Shown here: positions 42,964 through 51,647 of the stretch, piece by piece
Layout: each line of letters starts with the position of its first letter
How positions within the stretch are numbered: the first letter of the stretch is position 1
From: JADJNW01 sp964517145
Lineage (GTDB): Bacteria; Bacteroidota; Bacteroidia; Chitinophagales; Saprospiraceae
Assembly (NCBI GenBank): GCA_964517145.1
Contig: CAZFBN010000005.1
Location: 1-64,000, forward strand
Direction: 5' to 3'
DNA: 64,000 nt
The notes under the pieces: model-generated
Seen by the model: the letters and a program-made list of their open reading frames with translations, nothing else
What the model was told of the DNA's origin: nothing
Database searches by the model: none
Position numbers and translations under genes: made by a program

Positions 42964-44301
42964 ATGGATTCGAAATATATTTTTCAAAATAAATGGATTT
43001 ACTTGCTTATTTGTGCCATTTCAATGACGAATGCGCTCTTTGCGCAGCAAGAACTGGGCACACATTTGCTGCGCGACGTGTGGCAAGTGAATCGCACCAA
43101 TCCGGCAATTTTTCCTGATAAAAATGTAATCATTGGATTACCAGGTATTTACAATAATTTAAACATCGAAAATATCACTTATAACGACCTTTTCATAAGC
43201 GAGAACGGCGTCACCAAACTCGATATCGACAATGCCATTTTAAAATTGGAAGCTGACAATCAAATTCGGGAAAATTTGGAAATTGAAACCGTGAGTCTGG
43301 CGCTGCGCCTCGGCAATGTTTGGCTCAGTGCGGGACACAACATCAAATTCAATGCGTTTATTGATTATCCAAAAACCTTTCCGCAGCTGATTTGGCAGGG
43401 CAACGCCCAATTCATTGGTCAAAATGTAGATTTTAGTACCAATTTGCAGCTTTTTGGATACAATGAGTTTGCGTTTGGCGCGGCGTTTGCCTTGACTGAA
43501 AACATCACCATTGGAGGTAAATTCAAGTGGTTGAGCGGCTTCGGCGATGTGTCAACGGATCGAACCAAATTAAATTTGCTGACCGATGAAGAGGCGTATG
43601 CGCTGACGTTGGACGCCGATTTTCGGGTGAACTCAACGGGTGCAATTGAATACAATGGCTTGCGAGATATTACAATTGATTATAATTTAAATGATTTTGA
43701 CGGCGATCAATTGTTCAATCAAAACAATGGTACTGCCTTTGATTTCGGGGTGTATGCCAAATTTGGCAAGTTGGACCTGGCTGCCAGCGTGCTCGATCTC
43801 GGTGGCAAGATCAATTGGGAAGAAGACCCTCAAAATTTTTCGTTGAATGGCGTCATTCCTTATCAGGGTTTGGACATTGCCAAAGACGTCCTGGAGGATT
43901 CTGCCACCATCAATAATGCAATTGACTCCTTGTTTGAATTGTATGACTTTACAGAAACAAATAATGCGTATTCTACCAAATTACCAGTGCGTTACTACCT
44001 AAGCGCCACCTATCAGCTCAATGACACCTGGCGTTTTGGCGGCATGATTTACAGCGAAAATTATCGCGGCGAAAGTTTTCCTGGCGTGGCGGTGAGCGGC
44101 AATATGCAATTGCTCTCCTGGTTAAACCTGGGCGCTTCTTATGCTTTCCGCAGCGAAACCTTTGATAATCTGGGCATTAACGCAACGGCAAAGTTGGGTC
44201 CGGTTCAAGTATTTTCCATGACCGATAATATTTTGAGCGCATTGAAACCCAAAGATAGTCACAGTGCCAATGTGCGCGTGGGCTTGAATTTGCTATTTTA
44301 A
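42964..44301 (+). CDS. DUF5723 family outer-membrane-type protein
   Basis: The 445-residue protein has a signal segment (WIYLLICAISMTNALFAQQ), then the DUF5723 pattern: LGTHLLRDVWQVNRTNPAIF, IIGLPGIYNNLN, FSISENG-like LFISENGVTKLDID, ALRLGNVWLSAGHNIKF, and strands ending SANVRVGLNLLF. The C-terminal aromatic strand suggests an outer-membrane beta-barrel. Function is unknown; the family is found in Bacteroidota with type IX secretion. It precedes porZ. Confidence 0.85.
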   Translation: MDSKYIFQNKWIYLLICAISMTNALFAQQELGTHLLRDVWQVNRTNPAIFPDKNVIIGLPGIYNNLNIENITYNDLFISENGVTKLDIDNAILKLEADNQIRENLEIETVSLALRLGNVWLSAGHNIKFNAFIDYPKTFPQLIWQGNAQFIGQNVDFSTNLQLFGYNEFAFGAAFALTENITIGGKFKWLSGFGDVSTDRTKLNLLTDEEAYALTLDADFRVNSTGAIEYNGLRDITIDYNLNDFDGDQLFNQNNGTAFDFGVYAKFGKLDLAASVLDLGGKINWEEDPQNFSLNGVIPYQGLDIAKDVLEDSATINNAIDSLFELYDFTETNNAYSTKLPVRYYLSATYQLNDTWRFGGMIYSENYRGESFPGVAVSGNMQLLSWLNLGASYAFRSETFDNLGINATAKLGPVQVFSMTDNILSALKPKDSHSANVRVGLNLLF

Positions 44302-44339
44302 ACAATTCCGATAATCATCTTTTTTCTGACGGTTTAAAG

Positions 44340-44347
44340 TATTTTTG
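44340..44347 (+). promoter_or_regulatory. Bacteroidota -7 box (TATTTTTG) before porZ
   Basis: Matches TAnnTTTG and would give a leader of about 100 bases. The -33 element is not clear. Confidence 0.35.
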
Positions 44348-44453
44348 TCAGACAATAACAAGCGCTTTTAATCAGTTTTTGCTGAGTAAAATTGCTTGGA
44401 AAAACGTTGCGTTTGTTCTGCAATCGGTTTGTTTGACATTTTAAAAAAGCTAT

Positions 44454-46796
44454 ATGCGTGCTCCTCTACTCTTGGTTTTTTTTGAAATTGTGTTATTTTA
44501 CAATATTTATGCTCAAGATAATCTTGCCATTGGGCAATGGCGCTCGCATCTGCCCTACACCACCGGGCAATGGGTGACGCAAAGCGAATCGACGGTTTAT
44601 TACGCGACGGAATGGTCGGTGCTGCTATTGGATAAAGAAGAACGTTCGACCGATTATTTAACGACGGTAGAAGGCTTGAGTAATACAGGCATTCGTTTAA
44701 TAAAATATAATGATCGAAGTAATATTTTGATTGTAGTGTATAATAATAGCGTGATTGATTTAGTAAAAGAAAAAGAAATTGTTACACTCAATCAAGTGCG
44801 TAATTTTCAAGGTATTGTCGGAGAGAAAGTTGTTTATGATATTTCCGTTGAAAATGATTCAATCGTTTATCTGTCTGGCAATTATGGTGTTTCCAAATTA
44901 AACATTCGTTCCAACCGTTTTTTATTTACCACTTTCACCGACGTGGATACGCGCAGCGCACAAGTTTTTGAAAATCAATTGTATATTGCTACAGACAAAG
45001 GCGTTTATCGCACACCAGTGAGTAATCCGAGCATCGAAGATTTTACCACCTGGCAATTGTTAGGTACAACCCAAGGTTTTCCGGCGGCGTACAGCAGTGT
45101 GAGCATGACCATTTTCAACAATCGTTTGTACATGGATGTGGAAAACACCTTATTTTATTGGCAAAATAATCAACTGAAGCAGGTGCGGTCAGAGCCGGGC
45201 TTTCGGCTTCAGTTTTTGTCTGCCGAAGGTGCGCATTTATTGGTGGGGTATCGATGCGTGAGCGGTTGTAGTCGTGGCAAGGTATTGTATTTTGACGCAG
45301 CTGAAAATGTCGGCACACTAGCAGCCGACTGCGTAGATGCGCCTAGCTATGCCGTTGAGGATCAGCAAGGTAGAGTGTGGTTGGGCGATGTTGGGCGCAA
45401 TTTTAGAATGATTAACACCTTGAAGGATGCCAATTGCACTTTTATCAATATCAATTCTCCTTATTCTCAATATAGTCGCGAGCTTACGGTTTATAAAAAT
45501 CAATTATGGCTGGCGTCGGGCGGCGTCAATCAGGTGTTTAGTTATTTGTTTTTGGATCATGGTTTTGCTTCTTTGATCGATGGGCAATGGACGGTTTACA
45601 ATCGCCACAACCGTATAGAATTGCGTGGAGAAGCCCCCAATGATGTCAACGACGATTTATTTGATTTTCTGACAGTTGCCGTTCATCCTGATAATGGCAA
45701 AGTTTACGCAGGCTCCTATCTGGAAGGGTTGGTGGAATTTGACGGTACAAATATGAAGTTGTACAATGATAAAAATTCAACCTTAAACAATGCCGTAGGA
45801 GACGCAGCGCGCACGCGCATCAGCGGCTTGGCTTTTGATGAGGATGACAATTTGTGGGTGTCCAATCACAGTGCCGAACGCCCGATTTCTGTGCTGAAAG
45901 CAGATGGTACCTGGCAAAGTTTTAAACCGACGTGCAGCCCTACCGATTTGCATCAAGTGGTGGTCGATCAAAATGGGTATAAATGGTTTGTAACGAGCGG
46001 TAGCAGCGTAGGTGTGGTGCTTTTTGATGAAGGCGATTTGGCAAATAATGGCGATGATCGCTGCCGAATTTTTACGCAGCTAAACAGCAATTTACCAACA
46101 AATATTGCGAATTGCCTGGCGGTTGATCTCGATGGAGATGTGTGGGTGGGTACTGCCCAGGGCATTGTTATTTTTGAATGTGGCAGCAGCGCTTTTGATG
46201 AAAATTGCAGAGGTACTTTGCGCATTGTAGAATTGGACGGTTTTAATGAGTATTTGTTGCGTTACGAAGAAGTGCAAACCATCGCTGTGGATGGCGCGAA
46301 TCGCAAATGGGTGGGTACAAAAAATGGGGTATTTTTGTTGTCGCCCACCGGCGAAGAGCAAATTGCTCATTTTACAACTGAAAATTCGCCGCTTTTTGAC
46401 AATACCATCACCGATATTGCAATCAATCCTGAGAATGGCGAGGTTTTTATCGGCACCGACAGAGGCGTGATTTCTTATCAAAGTGATGCGGTAGCAGGTG
46501 GCACGATTAATAAAAGTAATGTAGAGGTTTTTCCCAATCCTGTACGCCCGGATTATGTGGGTCCTATTGCCATACGTGGTCTGGCGCGCGATGCCAATGT
46601 CAAAATTACAGATGTGACAGGCAGACTGGTGTATGAAACGCAAGCCTTGGGTGGGCAAGCCGTTTGGGATGGACGGGATTACAATGGGCAGCGGGCAAAG
46701 TCTGGTGTTTATTTGGTATTCAGCGCCACCAATGCACGCTATGTGGGCTTTGGCAAACCCGACGCGGTGGTGGCGAAGATTGTGTTGATTAATTAG
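44454..46796 (+). CDS. porZ: PorZ-like type IX secretion protein
   Basis: The 780-residue protein has a signal segment (APLLLVFFEIVLFYNIYAQ), then the PorZ opening AIGQWRSHLPYTTGQWVTQ and VEGLSNTGIRLIKYN. Two beta-propellers follow, with repeats such as GVSKLNI, DKGVYRTP, QGRVWLGDVG, DNLWVSNHS, GDVWVGTAQGIVIF and NRKWVGTKNGVFLL. The end (VFPNPVRPDYVGPIAIRGLA, VWDGRDYNGQRAKSGVYLV) is a sorting-domain-like Ig fold. PorZ is a surface protein that delivers anionic LPS to the PorU sortase during type IX secretion. The giant sorting-domain protein at 15372-21854 is a likely client of the same system. Confidence 0.88.
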   Translation: MRAPLLLVFFEIVLFYNIYAQDNLAIGQWRSHLPYTTGQWVTQSESTVYYATEWSVLLLDKEERSTDYLTTVEGLSNTGIRLIKYNDRSNILIVVYNNSVIDLVKEKEIVTLNQVRNFQGIVGEKVVYDISVENDSIVYLSGNYGVSKLNIRSNRFLFTTFTDVDTRSAQVFENQLYIATDKGVYRTPVSNPSIEDFTTWQLLGTTQGFPAAYSSVSMTIFNNRLYMDVENTLFYWQNNQLKQVRSEPGFRLQFLSAEGAHLLVGYRCVSGCSRGKVLYFDAAENVGTLAADCVDAPSYAVEDQQGRVWLGDVGRNFRMINTLKDANCTFININSPYSQYSRELTVYKNQLWLASGGVNQVFSYLFLDHGFASLIDGQWTVYNRHNRIELRGEAPNDVNDDLFDFLTVAVHPDNGKVYAGSYLEGLVEFDGTNMKLYNDKNSTLNNAVGDAARTRISGLAFDEDDNLWVSNHSAERPISVLKADGTWQSFKPTCSPTDLHQVVVDQNGYKWFVTSGSSVGVVLFDEGDLANNGDDRCRIFTQLNSNLPTNIANCLAVDLDGDVWVGTAQGIVIFECGSSAFDENCRGTLRIVELDGFNEYLLRYEEVQTIAVDGANRKWVGTKNGVFLLSPTGEEQIAHFTTENSPLFDNTITDIAINPENGEVFIGTDRGVISYQSDAVAGGTINKSNVEVFPNPVRPDYVGPIAIRGLARDANVKITDVTGRLVYETQALGGQAVWDGRDYNGQRAKSGVYLVFSATNARYVGFGKPDAVVAKIVLIN

Positions 46797-46861
46797 GAAA
46801 TTTCAATATGTAATTTTTACAGGTGGAGAATCCTGCTCCTCCTTTTATCTTAAAAATCCTG

Positions 46862-46897
46862 ATAAAAAAAGGGCTATGCGCAGGGAAGAGCATAGCC
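46862..46897 (-). terminator. Minus-strand terminator hairpin
   Basis: GGCTATGC (46872-46879) pairs perfectly with GCATAGCC (46890-46897); on the minus strand it is followed by CTTTTTTTATC. It lies 335 bases past the DUF5682 stop, so it may end a read-through or a separate small transcript. Confidence 0.75.
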
Positions 46898-47044
46898 GAC
46901 ATTGATGATATTATAGGGCTACAGTATAGGATGCAGTGAAGGTATTACTTACGTGTGAACTCAATTTTAAATTCGGGTTAAGTTTTGTTTAACAGTGTTC
47001 TTACCATTTCATTAAATGAAAAAAAAATGAAGTGCGGCGCTATA

Positions 47045-47082
47045 AAAAGTGTCAGGGTCGGATCGGGGATGATCTGACCCTG
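47045..47082 (-). terminator. Rho-independent terminator of the DUF5682 operon
   Basis: CAGGGTCGGATC (47053-47064) pairs with GATCTGACCCTG (47071-47082) with one wobble; on the minus strand it is followed by ACACTTTTTA. Confidence 0.8.
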
Positions 47083-47231
47083 GCAACAAAAGCGACTTTA
47101 GATTGCAGGAAAGATTAGCATTGTAAGAGAAGATGACAGCAAGAAATCAACATTTGACGCTGCAAATATTGCCTGGTAAGATGAATTGAAAATTAAGGCT
47201 AGGTTAATTTCACTTTAATTTTGAGCCGAAT

Positions 47232-49472
47232 TTATTGAAGGTCTAATAACATACGCAAGGTTGGTAATACGCGAGCTGCTCTTTCTTGCTCATAATCAGG
47301 CTGTTCTATGTCTTTTTGTGTGACAATCGGTTGCGCCGCCTTTTGCAAAATTTTTTGTTTTTCGCTGTTGGTAAAAGTCCCAAATGCACGCCGCAGCAGC
47401 GGTAAAATGTTTTTAAAGTGTTCGTCAGGAAGTTGATGAACCCACTCATGAAGCACCAACCACAAAGGCTGATGATAAATCAACAACAAGCCACTGCCTT
47501 GCAAAAAACCTTCGAGCCATAGGGAGGCTGCCGTTGGCGTAGCGGCTAAGGAAAGGGCAAAATGCAGTAAATCACTGGTAATGTGGAGCTTAAATATGTT
47601 TTTATCAAACAAAAGCCGAGTGGCTACACCGCGCAACAGTTCATGTGTGCCTTTTTGTTGAACAATTTGAACCAGACTTTGCTGCCAAAGCGCGTGGTGC
47701 GCTGCTTGATTTAATAATGTCAACGCTTGATTGGTATTCAATATTTGTTGCAGCAAAATAGCCGCAAGATCATCATCAACCTGCGAAACAGCGCCCGCCA
47801 ATCCGATGCAAATTCTTGGAATTAATTGATTTACAACCTTTTCTACAGCCGTAGCGTCGGTTTTTCGCACATTGCCATAGCGCAAAATTCGCACCAGCGG
47901 CTCCAGCGCATCCATCAAATACTGCACATCCGTCGAAAGGGCTGCCGCATTTTGTAATTGTTGCAACAACAGCTCCACCGCATCTTGCAAATCGGCTTGC
48001 AGCACTTCCTCCGTCAGCGTTGCCAGGTGAATCAAGCGACTTTCTTGTTTTGCTTTGTCAATCACAAAATTGGTCGCGGCTTCCTGCACCGTGCTGCCCC
48101 ACATACCTGCCTCGATGAGTTGAAGAAAAAATTCAGCTTGCCATTCCAATTGCCAAACCTCTTTAAAACTGCCGCGTTGCAACGCAGAAGCCGGCTGCAA
48201 TTCTCCCCAGGGAATATCTAGAATGCACAAACGATGCAGCAAATGACTGGCAAGCAAGTTGCTTCCATTGCGCAAATCGAGTGTTTTTTCAACGGTTTTG
48301 GTGGTATTAAATGCTGCCGTCAAGCGCGCGGATTTCACCTGTTTTTCCAAATCTTTTTGCAATGGCGACGCCAGTTTTTCCGGCACTTTACCGATGACAT
48401 CGCCGATAAGTAGCTCTTTTTCAATGATTTCCAACATCAAAGTCTCTCCCCGACAAATCACTGTCAAAGCTGCTTCGCGCAATTCATTCATCCCCGCAAT
48501 CGACAATCCGCGCAAAGTCGCCAGGGTTTCCGCCAGTCGAATGGCTTCGATCACGTCTGCTGCTGAAGTGTCATATTTTTCCTTGCGAAACAACTGCGCA
48601 GCTTTCGATAGAAACAGCATCGTCGCTTCGGCATGATTTTGAAAAAGCAATTCGTACCACGCCGGTGCAAGCACCCCTGCCGAATAACCGCTTTGAAATG
48701 CTAACCGCTCGTAACTCCAGGGAATCCAGGTCGCTTCAGTCGAAATTTTATTTGGCAATGATTTCAGAATTTTATCATCGTCCTTCTTTTTAAAATCTTC
48801 CCAACGCTGTAACACCGGCGCGTGCCAGGCGCCACACACCACGGCAATTTTTTGAAACTGAGTCGCCGCTTTGCGAATGGCGTTGCGCATGTGGGCTTCG
48901 CGCAGCAGGGTTTCGTCGGTTTCCGGGCGTTGCAATTCGTTGCGCAGGGCAGTCATCATTTCCAAAACAATCGCAAAAACGCTGGTTTCATTGGCGGCTT
49001 GTTCAAAAGTGACTTCCCACCAGCGCTCGCTGTCGGAGTAGCCCGCGAGTTGGGCGATGTAGGCGATGGGGTCATGGGGGGATGGGGGAATAGGGGAATG
49101 GGTTGAGTTAGGTTCGAGGTTTAAAGTTGATTGAGGATTTTTATTTTGCTGGTCGCGCAGCGCAAAAGTGCGTTCCATCGGCAAATCCATCAAGGTGATT
49201 GGAATATTATTTTTTAAACCATATTGAATTACCTGCCATTCGGGAGAAAATTCGGCAAAAGGGAAATAAGCAGCTTGCGCTAAATTTTTAGCATTGTACA
49301 TTAAAATGGCAACCGGCGGCTGCAAAAGACTAAAATCCTTGTGTTCAATGGCTTTCTGGGCATCGGCGGGACCTTCGATGAGGATATGATCGGGTTTCAT
49401 TGCTTCCAACGCCTGCACCAAACTCTGCGCCGATCCCGGACCATGATGTCGTATGCCGAAAACATTAATCAT
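47232..49472 (-). CDS. DUF5682 family protein
   Basis: The 746-residue protein has the family opening INVFGIRHHGPGSAQSLVQA and HILIEGPADAQ, then ITLMDLPMERTF and VVCGAWHAPVL. This N-terminal part resembles the TraB/EreA-like fold with His and Glu residues, which suggests a metal-dependent hydrolase; the activity is not established. The remainder is helical. Between LEPNSTHSP and DPIAYIAQ lies a Pro/Ser-rich stretch (IPPSPHD) encoded by low-complexity DNA that is probably an insertion. It is the last gene of a three-gene unit with MoxR and DUF5691. The von Willebrand partner usual for such operons does not follow. Confidence 0.88.
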   Translation of the reverse strand: MINVFGIRHHGPGSAQSLVQALEAMKPDHILIEGPADAQKAIEHKDFSLLQPPVAILMYNAKNLAQAAYFPFAEFSPEWQVIQYGLKNNIPITLMDLPMERTFALRDQQNKNPQSTLNLEPNSTHSPIPPSPHDPIAYIAQLAGYSDSERWWEVTFEQAANETSVFAIVLEMMTALRNELQRPETDETLLREAHMRNAIRKAATQFQKIAVVCGAWHAPVLQRWEDFKKKDDDKILKSLPNKISTEATWIPWSYERLAFQSGYSAGVLAPAWYELLFQNHAEATMLFLSKAAQLFRKEKYDTSAADVIEAIRLAETLATLRGLSIAGMNELREAALTVICRGETLMLEIIEKELLIGDVIGKVPEKLASPLQKDLEKQVKSARLTAAFNTTKTVEKTLDLRNGSNLLASHLLHRLCILDIPWGELQPASALQRGSFKEVWQLEWQAEFFLQLIEAGMWGSTVQEAATNFVIDKAKQESRLIHLATLTEEVLQADLQDAVELLLQQLQNAAALSTDVQYLMDALEPLVRILRYGNVRKTDATAVEKVVNQLIPRICIGLAGAVSQVDDDLAAILLQQILNTNQALTLLNQAAHHALWQQSLVQIVQQKGTHELLRGVATRLLFDKNIFKLHITSDLLHFALSLAATPTAASLWLEGFLQGSGLLLIYHQPLWLVLHEWVHQLPDEHFKNILPLLRRAFGTFTNSEKQKILQKAAQPIVTQKDIEQPDYEQERAARVLPTLRMLLDLQ
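49068..49115 (-). repeat. In-frame low-complexity insertion in the DUF5682 gene
   Basis: A run of CCCCAT/CCCCTATT-type units on the coding strand encodes HSPIPPSPHDP. It resembles the CCCATCA/CCTATTA repeat at the end of gldD (9366-9408). Edges are approximate. Confidence 0.45.
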
Positions 49473-49492
49473 TTAGTGTTTTTTATTTACCA

Positions 49493-50581
49493 TTACCCAA
49501 GCAAAGCTTTACATGCTTTATACAAATCCCCCCAACCATCGCGCTGCTTGACCACTGTTTCCAGGTATTCCTGAAAAACGACTTTGTCCTGCACCGGGTC
49601 TTTGATGACCGCGCCCGTCAATCCGGCGGCGACGTCTTCGGCTTGTACAATGCCTTTGCCAAAATAAGTTGCCAACGCCTGCCCGTTGTTGATGACCGAA
49701 ATCGCTTCGGCGGCGCTGAGCGTGCTGCTAGGCGATTTGAGTTTGGTTTTGCCGTCTTCGGTTTTACCACTGCGCAACTCGCGGAAAATGGTGACCAGGC
49801 GCTGAATCTCTTGCAATGGCGCGGCTCCCGGCGGTAGCTCCAATGCTTTGCCGATTTTTTCAATGCGGGTTTTTACAATTTGCACTTCTTCGTCCAAGGT
49901 TGCCGGGAGGGGCATGACCACTGTATTAAATCTTCGGCGCAAGGCGCTGGACAATTCGTTTACGCCTTTGTCGCGGTCGTTGGCGGTGGCAATGAGATTA
50001 AAACCTTGAATCGCTTGCACTTCGGTGTTCAATTCTGGTACGGGCAGTGTTTTTTCCGAAAGAATGGTAATCAACGCATCCTGCACATCGGAGGGAATCC
50101 GCGTCAATTCTTCGACCCGAGCAATTTTACCATTTTGCATCGCTGTCATCACCGGACTAGCTACGAGCGCATTGAAACTTGGACCCTCTGCCAGCAAACG
50201 CGCATAATTCCAGCCGTAGCGAATCGCATCTTCGCCCATGCCCGCCGTTCCTTGCACGAGCAGCGTGGAATCGCCGGAAATCGCCGCTGCCAAATGCTCG
50301 GACACCCAGGTTTTCGCGGTGCCGGGCACGCCCACGAGCAGGAGCGCACGATCGGTCACGAGGGTGGCTACCGCAATTTCAATCACCCGACGGCTGCCGA
50401 AATACTTGGGTTCGATGACAAAATCATTGTCCAGTTTGCCGCCCAGCAAGTATGTGACAACTGCCCAGGGCGACAAATTCCAATTGGGCGGGCGCTGCTG
50501 GCGGTCGGCTTTTGCCAGAGCGTCGAGTTCTTCAGCGTAGGTGGTTTCGGCGTGGGGACGCAGGATGTTTAATTCGTTCAA
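49493..50581 (-). CDS. MoxR family AAA+ ATPase
   Basis: The 362-residue protein has Walker A GVPGTAKTWVSEHL, a Walker B region in ARVEELTRIPSDVQDALITI with LSEKTLPVPEL (typical MoxR), sensor 1 NLIATANDRDKGV and the arginine-finger LSSALRRRFN. MoxR ATPases act with von Willebrand-domain proteins as chaperones that activate or remodel partner complexes. Here the partners would be DUF5691 (36 bases upstream) and DUF5682 (20 bases downstream). Length and motifs are intact. Confidence 0.95.
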   Translation of the reverse strand: MNELNILRPHAETTYAEELDALAKADRQQRPPNWNLSPWAVVTYLLGGKLDNDFVIEPKYFGSRRVIEIAVATLVTDRALLLVGVPGTAKTWVSEHLAAAISGDSTLLVQGTAGMGEDAIRYGWNYARLLAEGPSFNALVASPVMTAMQNGKIARVEELTRIPSDVQDALITILSEKTLPVPELNTEVQAIQGFNLIATANDRDKGVNELSSALRRRFNTVVMPLPATLDEEVQIVKTRIEKIGKALELPPGAAPLQEIQRLVTIFRELRSGKTEDGKTKLKSPSSTLSAAEAISVINNGQALATYFGKGIVQAEDVAAGLTGAVIKDPVQDKVVFQEYLETVVKQRDGWGDLYKACKALLG

Positions 50582-50617
50582 AGCTTTTTATTTTTTATTT
50601 GAATATTTGACGTTTTG

Positions 50618-51334
50618 CTAAGCGCTAGCTAATTCTTTGATCATTTCTTCCCGGAGCAACAAAATTTGCAGGGATTTTTGAATAAAATTGTCGTAAACCC
50701 GCGTTTCAAGGGATTGCCAGAAAGTGCGCAGCTCCGCAAAATCTTCAGGGCGGCTGCGGTACGCCACGTCGTCTTCTCCCCAAATTTGAAACTTATTTTT
50801 CAAAACCGGATAAATTTCTTCCTCCAGAAAAGCGCCTGTTTTTTCTTCTTGCAATCGTTTTATCAGGCGATTCCATGCTGGATTTTGTTCTAACAACCAA
50901 TTTCCATGATTTCCAATAATCGGAAAGATGGTCTCCCACAATTTTCGATTGCGCATGCTTTCCTGAAAAATACCGGGAAGGTGTTCCGGTGGCAAAATTT
51001 TATTTGCTTTTGCAGCTAAAAACACAAACTCTGGCAATGCCTTTCGATAAGGTCCATTTAAAATTAGCCCTAAAAATCGAATAGAGGAGCGGTTACAAAA
51101 ATTTTCTTCTGAAACGAGAGAAGCTTCTGGCAATTTGCCAATAAAATTTGGTAACAGGGTACCTGCTTTTCGCATTTGAGCCAATACCGCAGCACTTTCC
51201 AGCAAAACCGTCGGAGCAGCAGTTGTTGTATCCACCCCCCAATTTTGCAATGTGGTGAGTGCCTCTGGCGGCAGTGCACGGCGTTCGGTGCCAAGCAGGG
51301 CGGTTTGAGCCAAGGTTTCCCAAAGATTTTTCAT
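50618..51334 (-). CDS. DUF5691-like protein, short form
   Basis: The 238-residue protein starts with the family pattern LWETLAQTALLGTERRALP and has GNHGNWLLEQNPAWNRL in the middle and a C-terminal FWQSLETRVYDNFIQKSLQI helix with an R-x-x-M-x-x-E-L end. As I recall, DUF5691 proteins are nearly twice as long, with a helical repeat region after the NP-W motif. That part seems absent here, so this may be an internally shortened form. It is the first gene of the operon; atpD diverges from it. Confidence 0.7.
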   Translation of the reverse strand: MKNLWETLAQTALLGTERRALPPEALTTLQNWGVDTTTAAPTVLLESAAVLAQMRKAGTLLPNFIGKLPEASLVSEENFCNRSSIRFLGLILNGPYRKALPEFVFLAAKANKILPPEHLPGIFQESMRNRKLWETIFPIIGNHGNWLLEQNPAWNRLIKRLQEEKTGAFLEEEIYPVLKNKFQIWGEDDVAYRSRPEDFAELRTFWQSLETRVYDNFIQKSLQILLLREEMIKELASA

Positions 51335-51647
51335 AACGGGTCAGATGAATTACCTTTATTTCTATTGCAAAATAAACAGAAAATCAATAGGGTGCAGCCT
51401 GTTTTTTTGATTGTGATTTTAGCCAAAAAAGAAAAATTTTATTTTTTGATTCCCGAAAGGAAACTTATTTTTATTTAAAATCGCGATTAAAATTGTCATT
51501 TTAATATTTATTATTATTTAAAATTGGAAGAATTTGACACCGTTCTGATAAACTCAAAACTTAATTTTCTTTTGATTATCAACGTGAAGCACTATCTTTG
51601 CAACCGATTTTTAGCGAACCTATTTTAGTTCAAATATACAACTCAAC
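51335..51647. other. Divergent DUF5691-atpD intergenic region
   Basis: AT-rich; holds the atpD promoter (listed). No gene seen. Promoter of the minus-strand operon not identified. Confidence 0.5.
51571..51600 (+). promoter_or_regulatory. Bacteroidota promoter for atpD-atpC
   Basis: TTTG (51571-51574), 18 bases, then TATCTTTG (51593-51600). The leader would be about 40 bases. Confidence 0.7.

Larger units (their letters stand above)
46797..47231. other. Intergenic region with two minus-strand terminators
   Basis: About 435 bases between convergent porZ and DUF5682 genes. Both strong hairpins have their T-runs on the minus strand (listed). No gene is seen between them; the plus-strand end of porZ has only a weak hairpin near 46820-46845 (GGTGGAG/CTCCTCC). 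Confidence 0.5.
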
